A stretch of 11,499 nucleotides of DNA from Pseudomonadota bacterium (lineage in GTDB: Bacteria > SAR324 > XYD2-FULL-50-16 > JAHJRI01): positions 1 through 11,499 of the forward strand of contig JAKSDL010000034.1 in NCBI GenBank assembly GCA_022360105.1, given 5' to 3'. The translations under genes were made by a program, and so were the position numbers. The notes beneath the pieces are model-generated. The model had not been told where the DNA came from, did not search any database, and saw only the letters and a list, made by a program, of their open reading frames with translations. Positions 7,101 to 11,499 of the stretch are shown here, in pieces (position 1 is the first letter of the stretch; each line of letters starts with the position of its first letter).

Positions 7101-8099
7101 GATCTGTTTGAGACGTTTGGAGATTCTTAACGGGAAACCGGATCGGTAATCAATTGTCCAATCCGGTTTGTCTTCGTATATGAAAGAAACAAAGTAATAG
7201 GCTAGCCAAGGGGAGTAACCGGGACCATACCTGATTTCGGAGAGGTACTTTTGTCCTGGATCCTGGGGGTACGACTTGTAGATGTATTCAATGGTATTGC
7301 CGTTTACATCCACCAATGTTTCCGGTAACCAGGCGTAGATTTTTGTACCTGTGGAGTCGGTAATGCGGTTTGTTGGTGATTTTCCGTAGGTAACTTTTGT
7401 ACCGCTTTTTAGTTCTGCCAGCCAGTAGTTGCCTATTTTCTTGTAGCGGGTGAAAGCCCTTTCAATCCGGGCTCGATAGCTGCCGTCTGTCAGTTGGATC
7501 AATTCTTCTCCTTCCGGGGAAAGGATTTGATCGATTTCTTCGGGGTTGTCGATAACGCCATCATGGTCGTCGTCTTTGCCGTTGTTTTGATCGATGTAGA
7601 GAGGGATACTTTTGTCTGTCTGTCGTTTAATGGGACCAGGTCCGAAATTCCAGCCGATACCGAGGGGACTGCTGCCAAGGCCACTGTCGTATTGCAGGGT
7701 GATGGTTGGGAATAGACCGTTGACTGCTTTTGGGACTTTGAGATCGATGGAATAACGGGACATTCCTGTGTTGAGCATGGGCTGGTAGGCATCGCCCAGG
7801 CCTTCCAGGGAACCGGGACCGCTGGGGAGACTGATGGTGTTGGGGGAGACGCCGTTTTTGTTTTCTGCTTTGACAGGTAACACTACAAATATTAGCCACA
7901 GACACACACAGACACTCACGGACAAATGCTTGAGAATTGTCTGTGCTTTCTGTGTATGTCTGACGTCGTTTTTGTTTTCCGTTTTGATAGGAAAACTTGA
8001 ACAAATTAGCCACAGACACTCCCAGACGCTAACGGATAACTGCTTGAGCTTTGTCTGTGTTTTCTGTGTGAGTCTGTGGCTGAAATAATTCATCATCAT
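1179..8099 (-). CDS. Giant exported SpvB/TcdB-mid/RHS toxin (TcB-TcC-like fusion) with variable C-terminal toxin
   Basis: The protein has 2306 residues. Residues 1-84 are a doubled signal-peptide-like segment (likely cleavage after LPVKA, residue 78). About 86-360 is an SpvB-type N-terminal domain (ISLPSGPGSLEGLGDAYQP; LQYDSGLGSSPLGIGWNFG). About 340-730 carries FG-GAP/VCBS-type Asp-rich loops (DWNADGRND 349, DLNRDGLPD 432, DMDGDGLAD 495, DMNGDRLND 605, DINNDGLTD 658). About 745-880 is TcdB-middle-like. About 950-1800 holds at least 15 YD/RHS repeats (e.g. YDEFGNIIKE 951, YDGLGRKTYM 1348, YDRVGNITRI 1585). An unusual GWN-type insert occupies about 1816-1990. The RHS-associated core (HPDHLGST 1998, YTGKELDQTGLFYYEARYMDP, DPTGL 2101-2105) is followed by the toxin at 2107-2306. 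In Tc toxins this order forms a hollow shell that encloses and auto-cleaves the C-terminal effector. The triple-ATG start is the only good start that keeps the basic n-region. It overlaps the upstream stop by ATGA, and no Shine-Dalgarno is visible. Confidence 0.93.
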   Translation of the reverse strand: MMMNYFSHRLTQKTQTKLKQLSVSVWECLWLICSSFPIKTENKNDVRHTQKAQTILKHLSVSVCVCLWLIFVVLPVKAENKNGVSPNTISLPSGPGSLEGLGDAYQPMLNTGMSRYSIDLKVPKAVNGLFPTITLQYDSGLGSSPLGIGWNFGPGPIKRQTDKSIPLYIDQNNGKDDDHDGVIDNPEEIDQILSPEGEELIQLTDGSYRARIERAFTRYKKIGNYWLAELKSGTKVTYGKSPTNRITDSTGTKIYAWLPETLVDVNGNTIEYIYKSYPQDPGQKYLSEIRYGPGYSPWLAYYFVSFIYEDKPDWTIDYRSGFPLRISKRLKQINVGASGVQTQYGSPGDWNADGRNDHLIRQYRFVFKDTPYKTLLASITQYGADGKNYLPPIRFDYTEFDLPDSANVSDKLRQPKNPPATLMDSPAVELVDLNRDGLPDILETGFVGDIQKATLNQGENPSSGLVQWGTPFDITSADNLARNLNLGDDKVYLSDMDGDGLADLVQKTLADDVYYFRNTGENSWDNRQRMTLQDKAPPAPFTSGLIQSSDLDFNKQMDVFKSQSDGYAVWLNLRNNRYSKKINVPGPRLDNNVVQLDWHGVSLADMNGDRLNDVVWIKPSAILYFPNMGWGEFDQVRYFQINDLEIPQGNLDLIKAQDINNDGLTDLVAENRADRELWIWVNLGADKFSTKKIVSGLPSRYSATTTTRWADINGNSTVDWIQVDSSAVEKFYYLDFAELNRKQTHPNLLEVIDNGLGVSTTISYQSSTEQYLKAESEGSPWTSRLPKPVSVVAKVDVFNALDLDTIPGPDIISKTYTYRDGYYETLEKQFRGFAQTQVVEPGDESIRGLVTNHYFFTGGPDGVDNDRDGSSDELLLGRDREEEPLKGLSYKVESRSESGKLFAIEKQNWFIANLAMGSDGREYRQARNESSIKEIYEGQETPEIVQTDLEYDEFGNIIKEENKGALSQFGDEVITETDYINDATNWLLGYPYRKTVFNQQRKKEAETLIYYDGADFTGLTLAQLTKGQVMRQVAWVKGDAGAADYVTITRNKYDRWGNIIQLLDGNDHKREITYEGLFHTFPKKETIEVGPGKQDLEINVIVDPALGIITESRDFNGHPTTYKYDTFGRLIDVVRPGDESAYPTLRYTYQMSDPSRDLVYLYDREGRVVEEVGTKQPGFIKTQQREVAGQTGTLDQIQYVDGLGRKLARIEEAESGFVVNEMLVMNTRGSPRYSYLPYFSASSSYQRKISASGRLEVNYDAMGRELLRINPATDQGPTQSTITYFPLYSRVTNENQVSKNVFLDGLGRTLEVHEENQGETYRTSYQYNTTGSLIQITDAQNNVKFLEYDGLGRKTYMNDPDKGIMNYSYDAVGNLVQTTDAKQQIINYSYDGAGRILGVDYLDQNNISPDIVYGYDQPIADYPNMANLKGNLAWIRDLSGGVFLSYDERGNPVEKIKRIHTTENYLSGLDLTESTCTKHSRLCFDAEKGFMDFRFQMAYDSMGRPVTSVWPDGDGISFDYNSRGMLESIPGYLKQAGYNEAGQYANLFYENRVRTNYDYDQRLRLKRLYSEFEPGTALQDLNYLYDRVGNITRITDAGNYPVTNPGDPLAFRNTGINTQFFQYDDLNRLTRARGLAYGTIDFRYDRIGNMVFKQSPLVGDPEHVDDRLINLGTISYGGLAGTYGREGRHPGDAPGPHAITSTQFGTEQGTGFRYEYDDNGNMIRHATGDIYHWNFQDQLTRVEKEGLDSQFVYDHAGQRVIKRDIQDAQTSVSIYVSPEFEIRNGKIFKFIFGNGKRIARVEESGDADDPVPGTTSQTLNFKNGWNFFSFQVLPESTDIETLLAGIQGKFSQVLTYDAENNTYWTYAPAEGVKEFSTLEPGKGYIIQTTGETSLTITGLPLSDPVQLQSGWNLVPSHVAEILPINQAFSILKGDSKNHIWGFNPVKQDSETFGFSEDRPDFLNELEWTEPGNAYWVHVIRPATLPFQSKSTRKITFYHPDHLGSTSLTTDEKGAIVSETAYYPFGRPRYQQTADGKGGFYKYTGKELDQTGLFYYEARYMDPVIGRFISVDPLLVETPEDCGVQGCNLYSYTINNPLILIDPTGLEPTFLDKPSTPSESTDLANDYEYYRQKFWTAVLPNDYENDPYEGASTENNTGEIEESLLGPVEIASIAKLGLSAGKATITSLFNKFVSKLGQTSSKNTVKLLSAPKTVKHHIFNKFRGNSPKSQKYRDFFKKHKIEVDKWTIEIPETMHKKQIHAMGKNWTTKWKRWIDANPNASTKEVYQFGGKLMDEFGVNNLPMVPYR
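1182..1784 (-). other. Variable C-terminal toxin domain of the RHS protein (DUF2380/HNH-like)
   Basis: This is the ~200-residue tip after the RHS-core DPTGL motif. A linker rich in Ser, Thr, Asp and Glu (about 2107-2165) leads to a basic domain. The domain contains KHHIFNKF (H2215, H2216), YRDFFKKHKIEVDKWTIEIP, then H2254 and IH at 2258-2259, NWTTKWKRWIDANPNAS and FGGKLMDEFG. The order HH-IF, E-[IL]-P, H....IH, W...W, NPNA resembles the DUF2380 family, which I take to be an HNH/His-Me-finger-like nuclease fold. Nuclease activity is therefore inferred, not shown. The DNA is clearly more AT-rich than the core: positions 1381-1440 hold 14 G/C of 60, against 31 of 60 at 6301-6360. This is as expected for a horizontally exchanged toxin tip, and the next gene is the matching immunity candidate. 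Confidence 0.65.
2139..2648 (-). other. Two tandem GWN modules inserted in the RHS region
   Basis: About 170 residues (1818-1987) interrupt the usual transition from the last YD repeat (GNGKRIARVEE) to the core (KITFYHPDHLGST). The insert holds two related modules. The first has NGWNFFSFQVLPES, then W-x-Y-x-P and LEPGKGYIIQTTGETSLTITG. The second has SGWNLVPSHVAE, HIWGFNP and WTEPGNAYWVHVIRPATLPF. Similar GWN...PG-x-(G/A)-Y-(I/W)-x modules occur in other secreted bacterial proteins as small beta domains. Function is unknown. It may display a surface on the outside of the RHS shell. Confidence 0.6.
7848..8075 (-). repeat. 114-bp tandem duplication encoding two signal-peptide-like segments
   Basis: Residues 9-46 and 47-84 of the RHS protein align without gaps over 38 positions (RLTQKTQTKLKQLSVSVWEC... 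with RHTQKAQTILKHLSVSVCVC...), each ending ENKNxV. The copies are 7962-8075 and 7848-7961. Each contains one palindromic CACAGACAC-type repeat. The second copy has a clean hydrophobic core and a VKA cleavage-like site. The first copy is degraded (Glu inside the core, PIKT instead of PVKA). Confidence 0.85.
7895..7962. repeat. Palindromic repeat R1 (inside the RHS reading frame)
   Basis: An imperfect palindrome with arms CAGACACACACAGA and TCTGTGTATGTCTG. Read on the minus strand, its inner part TCCGTGAGTGTCTGTGTG encodes the SVSVCV of the RHS signal peptide. The same words occur in R2, R3 and R4. Confidence 0.8.
8009..8080. repeat. Palindromic repeat R2 (3' side of the GxxExxY gene, inside the RHS frame)
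   Basis: A 72-bp imperfect palindrome with perfect 9-bp outer arms (GCCACAGAC at 8009-8017 and GTCTGTGGC at 8072-8080). The inner arms are also partly complementary. Its minus strand matches the plus strand of R3 (CACACAGAAAACACAGAC), so R2 and R3 are inverted with respect to each other around the GxxExxY gene. Confidence 0.8.
8096..8099 (-). promoter_or_regulatory. ATGA stop/start overlap coupling GxxExxY to RHS
   Basis: The GxxExxY TGA stop and the first RHS ATG share bases in ATGA. No Shine-Dalgarno sequence precedes the RHS start, so termination-reinitiation is the simplest way for it to be translated. Confidence 0.6.
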
Positions 8100-8461
8100 A
8101 ATACCATGCGTTTGATTGTGGCTTTGGGGTATGTGAAATTCACCAGCAATCCAACTTTGAGTTCTGTTGCTTTTAAATAGTTAAGTAACTGAGCTTCGTG
8201 AGCCGGGTGTAAGACTTCCTGGGCTTTTAATTCGATTATCACCCTGTCTTCGACGATGATATCGGGAGTGTAATCCCCAACTATCTCACCTTTGTAATGT
8301 ACTTTGATTGGTACCTGTGATTTGGTTTTTAAACCTTTTGATTTTAGTTCAAGTACCAAAGATCGTTCGTAGACTTTTTCCAGGAAGCCCGGACCTAGGA
8401 CACGGTTAAGTTCATAGATGCAGCCGTTGATTTTGTACGTTAGGTCTTTTTCGTGAAACAT
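8096..8461 (-). CDS. GxxExxY family protein (PD-(D/E)XK nuclease-like)
   Basis: The protein has 121 residues from ATG at 8461. It carries the family signature G25-F-L-E28-K-V-Y31 in ELNRVLGPGFLEKVYERSL, and a PD-(D/E)XK-like core: YTPD (D67), then E77-L-K79 in VIIELKA, then QLLNYLKA (Q91). It closes with VGLLVNFTYPKATIKRMVL. The length is typical of the family and all core residues are intact. Its cellular role is unproven; the fold suggests a nuclease or DNA-binding role. A GTG at 8494 in the same frame would add FSVCVCGKKN-type residues, but these are simply translated repeat R3, so I prefer the ATG. The stop overlaps the RHS start as ATGA. Copies of the same palindromic repeat flank it on both sides, which suggests a repeat-borne cassette rather than a native member of the toxin operon. 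Confidence 0.9.
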   Translation of the reverse strand: MFHEKDLTYKINGCIYELNRVLGPGFLEKVYERSLVLELKSKGLKTKSQVPIKVHYKGEIVGDYTPDIIVEDRVIIELKAQEVLHPAHEAQLLNYLKATELKVGLLVNFTYPKATIKRMVL

Positions 8462-8470
8462 ATTTTTTTT

Positions 8471-8523
8471 GCCACAGACACACACAGAAAACACAGACTT
8501 TATTTGTCCGTGAGTGTCTGTGG
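8471..8523. repeat. Palindromic repeat R3 (5' side of the GxxExxY gene)
   Basis: Perfect 10-bp arms CCACAGACAC (8472-8481) and GTGTCTGTGG (8514-8523) enclose a loop with partly complementary inner words. Its core 8479-8522 is identical, base for base, to 8615-8658 in R4 and in the same orientation. On the minus strand it lies between the gene-1 remnant and the GxxExxY start. Confidence 0.85.
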
Positions 8524-8530
8524 GTAAAGA

Positions 8531-8614
8531 TTAGTTGCCGGAATAAGCGTAAGTTTGAAAAAAGAGCTTAATATCACTGACGGCCTGCCCCAGATATTGA
8601 CCGGTTACCACGTC
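8531..8614 (-). pseudogene. Remnant: last 27 codons of a second copy of the TcA-like gene
   Basis: This stretch translates as DVVTGQYLGQAVSDIKLFF then QTYAYSGN and stop. It matches the end of the complete-ended gene just upstream (DVVTGQYLGQGISDIKLFF...), with two residue changes (AV for GI). Thirteen of 27 codons differ, 11 of them synonymously, giving 14 base differences over 84. The remnant begins exactly where repeat R4 ends and has no start codon or body. The mostly silent divergence shows it derives from a related gene that had been under protein-level selection, not from a fresh slip duplication. Confidence 0.85.
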
Positions 8615-8670
8615 CACACACAGAAAACACAGACTTTATTTGTCCGTGAGTGTCTGTGCGGGTCTGTGGC
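8615..8670. repeat. Palindromic repeat R4 (after the stop of the TcA-like gene)
   Basis: This begins with the 44-bp core shared exactly with R3 and ends GTCTGTGGCTAA-like, the complement of the TTAGCCACAGAC edge seen in R1 and R2. It starts 7 bases after the TAA of the upstream gene on the minus strand. As an RNA it could fold into a hairpin that protects or ends the upstream message, but there is no U-run typical of an intrinsic terminator. Confidence 0.85.
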
Positions 8671-8676
8671 TAATAA

Positions 8677-11499
8677 TTAATTCCCGGAATAAGCGTAAGT
8701 CTGAAAGAAAAGCTTGATATCGCTGATTCCCTGTCCCAAGTATTGACCGGTTACCACATCCTTCGGTCCGTTAATGAACATATCCAGTCCTTTATCCGGA
8801 TCTCCGTGCAGACTTGCTCCTGGTATGATCAGCATCCATTTGGTGTTCCAGACGGATCTTCCAATCAGTCGGTTATCATAGCTCATTTCCGACTCTCTCA
8901 TGGTGCCGCTGTCGTGATAAGCTCTGAATGAGGAGTGCTTTCTCACTTCTGCCAGTTCGCCGTTGAGCTGATCGGCTGGAGTCCATTCGGTCGTAGTAAT
9001 AGGACTGGTTATCGGCATCGGAATCGGTAGTTTTTGATCCAATACCTGGTAATTTCTTACTTCCAAACCGGTTCCTGAAGGTGAGCGCATCACATCCATA
9101 CCTACTGGAATTAGATAGATCCTTGGTGTCTCCACCATTCCCAGGTTATTGTAATTGCTGAACCAGACTCCGGCTGAACGGACTTTGGTGGCGAAATTGG
9201 TTGGTGAGTAGGTACTGTCTCCACCACCTAGCGGCCAACCAAAGAAGTTCATACCTGTGGTGATGTTGGAGTCGAATTCGAATACCAAACCTGGTTGAAT
9301 GCTATTTTCGGAAGCGAATGGTCTTGCATATTTCCTGAATTCGGGAATATCCCACAGGTTAGCAACAACTTTGCCCTGTAACTTTTGTTTCCAGTCTTCG
9401 TCAGAGTCGGATCCTGCTTTGATCCTGAACAATTCCTTTCTCAAACTGAACCTGTTGGTTTCTGTCTGGGGATTGTTAAACCCAAGTTGACCTTTCTGAA
9501 CTGAAAAGTTCATCATCATACGCTTCATGGGGTCAGCCAGACCAGCACCGGTTACCGGCTGGCCTCCGGTTATCTGGCCTAAGGTACGCTGTTTGACGAT
9601 ATCTGTTAGAAAATCCAATCCACTGGCCCCTGCATCTGCCAACTGGTTGGTTTCATAATCATAAGTCTTGGCTGCCAGGTAAACATATCGCGCTGCCATA
9701 TCATACTGGGAGCGATACTTTTGCAAGGCATCATTTCTAAAGATACGGAAGGCCATATCCTTGTACCTGAATTCCTGGATTTGGCTGGCCGTTTGCTGTC
9801 TGAATCGCTTCAGTTCGTCCTGTAATCTTTGGCCTTTAGCAAGCGACGCCAGGTATCTACCCTGTGATTGTTGCAAATTCTCTTGCAGGGTTAACAGTTC
9901 CAATCTCAATGAAGCCTCACTGCGAATGGTTTGTTCCAACTGCTTAATCTTCTGCTGCATGATATAATCAGCATTCAGAATTTTGATTTTAAGACTACTC
10001 AGGAGAGAAACTTCTTCCTTGCTCTGGCTGTATCCAAGTTCATTTAGGGAGGATGAATCTGCCAATAAAGTCATAGCTTCGTTTATCACATTTCCCGCTC
10101 CCAGACTGGCACCCCTGGCCGCAAATCCCGGATCATAAATTACCCCGTTTGCCATACCAGCAATGAAACCCATGACTTTTGGCATTGTTTCAGAGACAGC
10201 ATTGGCAGTGAGCGTGGCTAAGCGACCAGATAACCTGAAACCCATCTGCATCTGCCGTTGATTTTTTATTTTCTGATTCAGCGTGATCTGATCCTTCATG
10301 GCATCGCTTTGGATTTTGATCTCTTCGGTATTAAGATCATGCTGGGCTTTGAGCAGCTCTGCCTGGTCTTCAATGCTCTTTAGGAGATTATTGTACTCAA
10401 TCAAGCCTCTTTCAAAGCGTGCTTTGGCTTGCAGAAGTTCTCCTCGTGCCATTTGAATTTCACCGGGAGCTCTTCTCTTTCCAATCCAACTACCCGGTTT
10501 TATTAATCCTAACCCGTGCTCCGAAAGATGAAAGCTAACATCTCTTAAGGAATCTATGAGTTCGCCATTGGCACCGACACCATAGTCTTTCATTTTTACA
10601 GAGAATTCGGTGACCGGTTGCGGATCTTCACCCATCAGTTCTGATGGATCAATATACATATAGTGATAAATATCCGGTCCATTGTATCCATCGGGATAGG
10701 TACCGCCCGCGCCGATGTCATCCGCATAAGGATAGCCAAATACTTCGATTAATTGGTTGTTAAAACTAGCTTCCCGGTCATCCACATTCCGTTGGAAGGC
10801 AGCCAAAGTGTCCTGTTGCATACGCAATCGTTGACTGTTTTCGTTGGCATAGTTGAAGAGGACAACGGCGCTGTTCACGGATTCCACAGCCCGATCATAG
10901 ACCTGCTCGAAATGTGTTTTTCCTTGTGTAACCAGGTTGGGATCGATATCAAAAGGAACGGCATCTTTGGCCAGTCCCAAAGGATTCAACCCTTTGTCCG
11001 CTTTGTCCAGCTCCGCCTGGATTTGACCGAACTGCCCCACTATTTCGGAAATTTCCGTAACAGTGGTTCGATCCACCTTTGCCACACCCACATGATTGGG
11101 ATTGATGTCATTGGCCGGAATCAGGCGATTGGCGGTAATCCAATCCAGATAGGCTCCCATCCCTGCCCTGGTAGCCCACTCGCTAACGCCCCAGGCTCTT
11201 TCGGAATCGTTGTCTTTAAATCCTTTCCATTGGGTTAACGAGTCTTCCCGGTATTCCTTCTGGTAGGTTAAATGGACGATTTCCTTTCCGGCCTTTGCTC
11301 TTGCAGCAGCAGCTCTGGCAAATTTGCGTTCATCCAGGTAATCCACGTTGATTGGAGCCTGGGCAACCAGAACCGATTCTGTTCGCGGCTGCCAGGTAAA
11401 GTGGGAATGCCTGAGCAAGGTGTAATAGGATTTGATGGCGGTAAGATAGTGACCCCAGGCATCGCCATGGCCTTGGGGGAACAGGACCTTGGCATCCTC
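8677..11499 (-). CDS. C-terminal part of a giant Tc toxin A-like protein (N-terminus outside window)
   Basis: The frame is open to the right edge, giving 940 visible residues. An internal TTG at 11418 is not a start, because coding continues upstream (EDAKVLFPQGHGDAWGHYLT...). Visible residues 1-300 include a conserved-looking GDAWGHYLTAIKSYYTLL and SEWATRAGMGAYLDWITANRLIP. About 348-422 is a charged, heptad-rich helix. About 425-479 is Gly/Ala-rich and hydrophobic (PKVMGFIAGMANGVIY; AARGASLGAGNVI). About 502-587 is a second coiled coil, ending in an aromatic helix (MAARYVYLAAKTYDYE). About 687-940 is beta-rich, with a conserved-looking FRAYHDSG...DNRLIGRSVWNTKW block, ending GISDIKLFFQTYAYSGN. 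Helix, hydrophobic tip, helix, beta domain and a final SD-[IV]-x-L motif parallel the pore-forming and TcB-binding end of TcA subunits. Being next to a TcB-TcC-like gene supports this, but overall identity to TcA looks low. Confidence 0.85.
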   Translation of the reverse strand, partial: EDAKVLFPQGHGDAWGHYLTAIKSYYTLLRHSHFTWQPRTESVLVAQAPINVDYLDERKFARAAAARAKAGKEIVHLTYQKEYREDSLTQWKGFKDNDSERAWGVSEWATRAGMGAYLDWITANRLIPANDINPNHVGVAKVDRTTVTEISEIVGQFGQIQAELDKADKGLNPLGLAKDAVPFDIDPNLVTQGKTHFEQVYDRAVESVNSAVVLFNYANENSQRLRMQQDTLAAFQRNVDDREASFNNQLIEVFGYPYADDIGAGGTYPDGYNGPDIYHYMYIDPSELMGEDPQPVTEFSVKMKDYGVGANGELIDSLRDVSFHLSEHGLGLIKPGSWIGKRRAPGEIQMARGELLQAKARFERGLIEYNNLLKSIEDQAELLKAQHDLNTEEIKIQSDAMKDQITLNQKIKNQRQMQMGFRLSGRLATLTANAVSETMPKVMGFIAGMANGVIYDPGFAARGASLGAGNVINEAMTLLADSSSLNELGYSQSKEEVSLLSSLKIKILNADYIMQQKIKQLEQTIRSEASLRLELLTLQENLQQSQGRYLASLAKGQRLQDELKRFRQQTASQIQEFRYKDMAFRIFRNDALQKYRSQYDMAARYVYLAAKTYDYETNQLADAGASGLDFLTDIVKQRTLGQITGGQPVTGAGLADPMKRMMMNFSVQKGQLGFNNPQTETNRFSLRKELFRIKAGSDSDEDWKQKLQGKVVANLWDIPEFRKYARPFASENSIQPGLVFEFDSNITTGMNFFGWPLGGGDSTYSPTNFATKVRSAGVWFSNYNNLGMVETPRIYLIPVGMDVMRSPSGTGLEVRNYQVLDQKLPIPMPITSPITTTEWTPADQLNGELAEVRKHSSFRAYHDSGTMRESEMSYDNRLIGRSVWNTKWMLIIPGASLHGDPDKGLDMFINGPKDVVTGQYLGQGISDIKLFFQTYAYSGN
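10063..10227 (-). other. Hydrophobic Gly/Ala-rich segment between two coiled coils (putative pore tip)
   Basis: About 55 residues (GRLATLTANAVSETMPKVM... to ...NVINEAMTLL) are nearly free of charge and lie between two charged heptad-rich helices. In TcA subunits the membrane-inserting tip of the channel sits in this position, between long antiparallel helices. The function here is inferred from that arrangement only. Confidence 0.45.

Noticed and set aside
7627..8019. 130-residue open frame in another minus-strand frame across the RHS 5' end
   Set aside because: It overlaps the SpvB coding frame. Its composition (Gln, Arg and Ser rich) is that of an out-of-frame reading of the repeats and RHS DNA.
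8462..8494. Upstream GTG start extending GxxExxY by 11 residues
   Set aside because: The extension is purely translated repeat R3. The ATG at 8461 gives the normal family length and N-terminus (MFHEKDLTYKINGC).
8461..8530. Repeat R3 plus the adjacent T/A-run as an intrinsic terminator
   Set aside because: On the plus strand the T-run precedes the hairpin, and on the minus strand the hairpin is followed by A residues. Neither orientation gives a hairpin followed by a U-run.
8471..8670. Two identical repeats with about 92 bp between them looked at first like a minimal CRISPR array
   Set aside because: There are only two direct copies, the intervening DNA is a recognisable coding remnant, and the repeat is a palindrome also present elsewhere within a reading frame. 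No cas genes are seen.
10753..11238. 161-residue open frame on the plus strand
   Set aside because: It lies opposite the strongly supported TcA-like coding frame, has no ribosome site, and its protein shows no recognisable motif. It is a shadow frame.

Overview
All genes in this 11.5 kb window lie on the minus strand, so they are transcribed from high to low coordinates. The sequence suggests a Gram-negative environmental bacterium. The evidence is an exported TcB/TcC-like RHS giant protein with Ca-binding FG-GAP/VCBS-type loops, a REP-associated tyrosine transposase (RAYT), a GxxExxY protein, and the CACAGACACAC-type palindromic repeats I associate with many delta-proteobacterial and candidate-phylum genomes. 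The species cannot be named from this window.

Layout in transcription order. (1) 11499-8677 is the C-terminal 940 residues of a very large protein, cut by the window edge. Its order of long helical coiled coil, Gly/Ala-rich hydrophobic segment, second coiled coil and beta-rich tail ending in a SDIKLFF motif resembles the pore-forming and TcB-binding end of Tc toxin A subunits. (2) 8670-8471 is a scar: two palindromic repeats sharing an identical 44-bp core, with the last 27 codons of a second, diverged copy of gene 1 between them. (3) 8461-8096 encodes a small GxxExxY / PD-(D/E)XK-type protein bracketed by inverted copies of the same repeat. (4) 8099-1179 encodes a 2306-residue SpvB/TcdB-mid/RHS protein, a fused TcB-TcC architecture. 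It overlaps gene 3 by ATGA, and its N-terminal export signal is made from two further copies of the repeat. (5) Its C-terminal ~200 residues, after DPTGL, form an AT-rich variable toxin domain with an HHIF...H...IH pattern (DUF2380/HNH-like). (6) 1165-896 encodes a very acidic 89-residue protein, the likely immunity protein. (7) 781-1 is a RAYT (IS200-like HUH transposase), cut by the left edge.

How they may work together. Genes 1 and 4 look like a divergent Tc-type toxin delivery pair: a TcA-like translocator, an RHS cocoon and a replaceable C-terminal effector, with a cognate immunity gene. A repeat-borne GxxExxY cassette sits between them and has reshaped the 3' end of one gene and the 5' end of the other. 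The RAYT sits directly after the immunity gene. Domain order, motifs and repeats are read directly from the sequence; the Tc-like mechanism and the cassette mobility are inference.
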